6,084 nucleotides of DNA from NCBI GenBank assembly GCA_009839585.1, contig VXPI01000261.1, positions 1 through 6,084 on the forward strand, in the 5' to 3' direction. The notes under the pieces were generated by a model. The model was not told where the DNA came from and did not search any database. It worked only from the letters and a program-made list of their open reading frames with translations. Each line of letters begins with the position of its first letter. Position 1 is the first letter of the stretch. Shown in pieces: positions 6,032 to 6,084 of the stretch. Position numbers and translations under genes: made by a program. Origin of the DNA: Gammaproteobacteria bacterium. GTDB taxonomy: Bacteria > Pseudomonadota > Gammaproteobacteria > Arenicellales > Poriferihabitantaceae.

Positions 6032-6084
6032 ATGGAAGACATCCGAAGGACAGAACTCAAGGCAACGGCTGTCAGATACTACGT
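6032..6084 (+). CDS. Possible first codons of a divergent gene (partial)
   Basis: From ATG at 6032 the plus strand is open to the window edge for 17 codons, giving a charged, helix-like start with MEDIRRTELKATAVRYY. An in-frame TAA at 6014 precedes it, and GGGA at 6023-6026 is a weak ribosome site 5 nt upstream. If real, it would diverge from the trans-sulfuration gene with only 29 bp between start codons, too little for two ordinary promoters, which counts against it. The opposite strand is also open here (6082 to a TGA overlapping the enzyme's ATG), so the edge could instead hold the end of an upstream minus-strand gene. The sequence alone does not decide. Confidence 0.25.
   Translation, partial: MEDIRRTELKATAVRYY

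Overview
The window is about 6 kb of bacterial chromosome with roughly even base composition. The gene families are typical of Proteobacteria: classical SDR dehydrogenases, a zinc polyol-type dehydrogenase, a cystathionine gamma-synthase/lyase and a DoxX-like membrane protein. I cannot name the genus. The most notable feature is RNA. On the minus strand at 2385-2677 lies a tRNA-Arg(CCU) gene whose anticodon loop is split by a compact 216-nt group I intron (2425-2640) of the subgroup IC3 (Azoarcus/Agrobacterium tRNA) type. Both exons fold into a normal 77-nt tRNA with an encoded CCA, and paired elements P1 to P9 and P10 of the intron can be traced by hand.

Layout from left to right. The last 60 codons of an SDR dehydrogenase (1-183, +) are followed by a 231-bp gap and a complete zinc-dependent medium-chain dehydrogenase (415-1401, +). 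A 179-bp convergent gap separates this from an SDR oxidoreductase (1581-2369, -). That SDR starts only 15 nt beyond the CCA end of the tRNA-Arg gene, on the same strand, so it is probably transcribed from the tRNA promoter. To the right of the tRNA, an AAA-type ATPase (2907-4133, +) is read divergently. It converges on a small four-helix membrane protein (4235-4747, -), which lies 76 bp downstream of a PLP-dependent trans-sulfuration enzyme (4824-6002, -). The last 80 bp may hold the first codons of a divergent gene.

How the parts relate. The two left-hand + strand genes look like a sugar-acid or polyol oxidation pair, an SDR plus a zinc dehydrogenase, comparable in enzyme types to the gluconate/idonate dehydrogenase pairs; the substrate is not readable from this window. 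The convergent SDR may serve the same chemistry but belongs to a separate transcript. The ATPase and the DoxX-like protein have no clear partner here. I saw no insertion sequence, CRISPR array, prophage gene or recognised defence system. The interrupted tRNA is the item most worth following up; tRNA-borne group I introns of this kind are known, so it is a notable example and not a new class.
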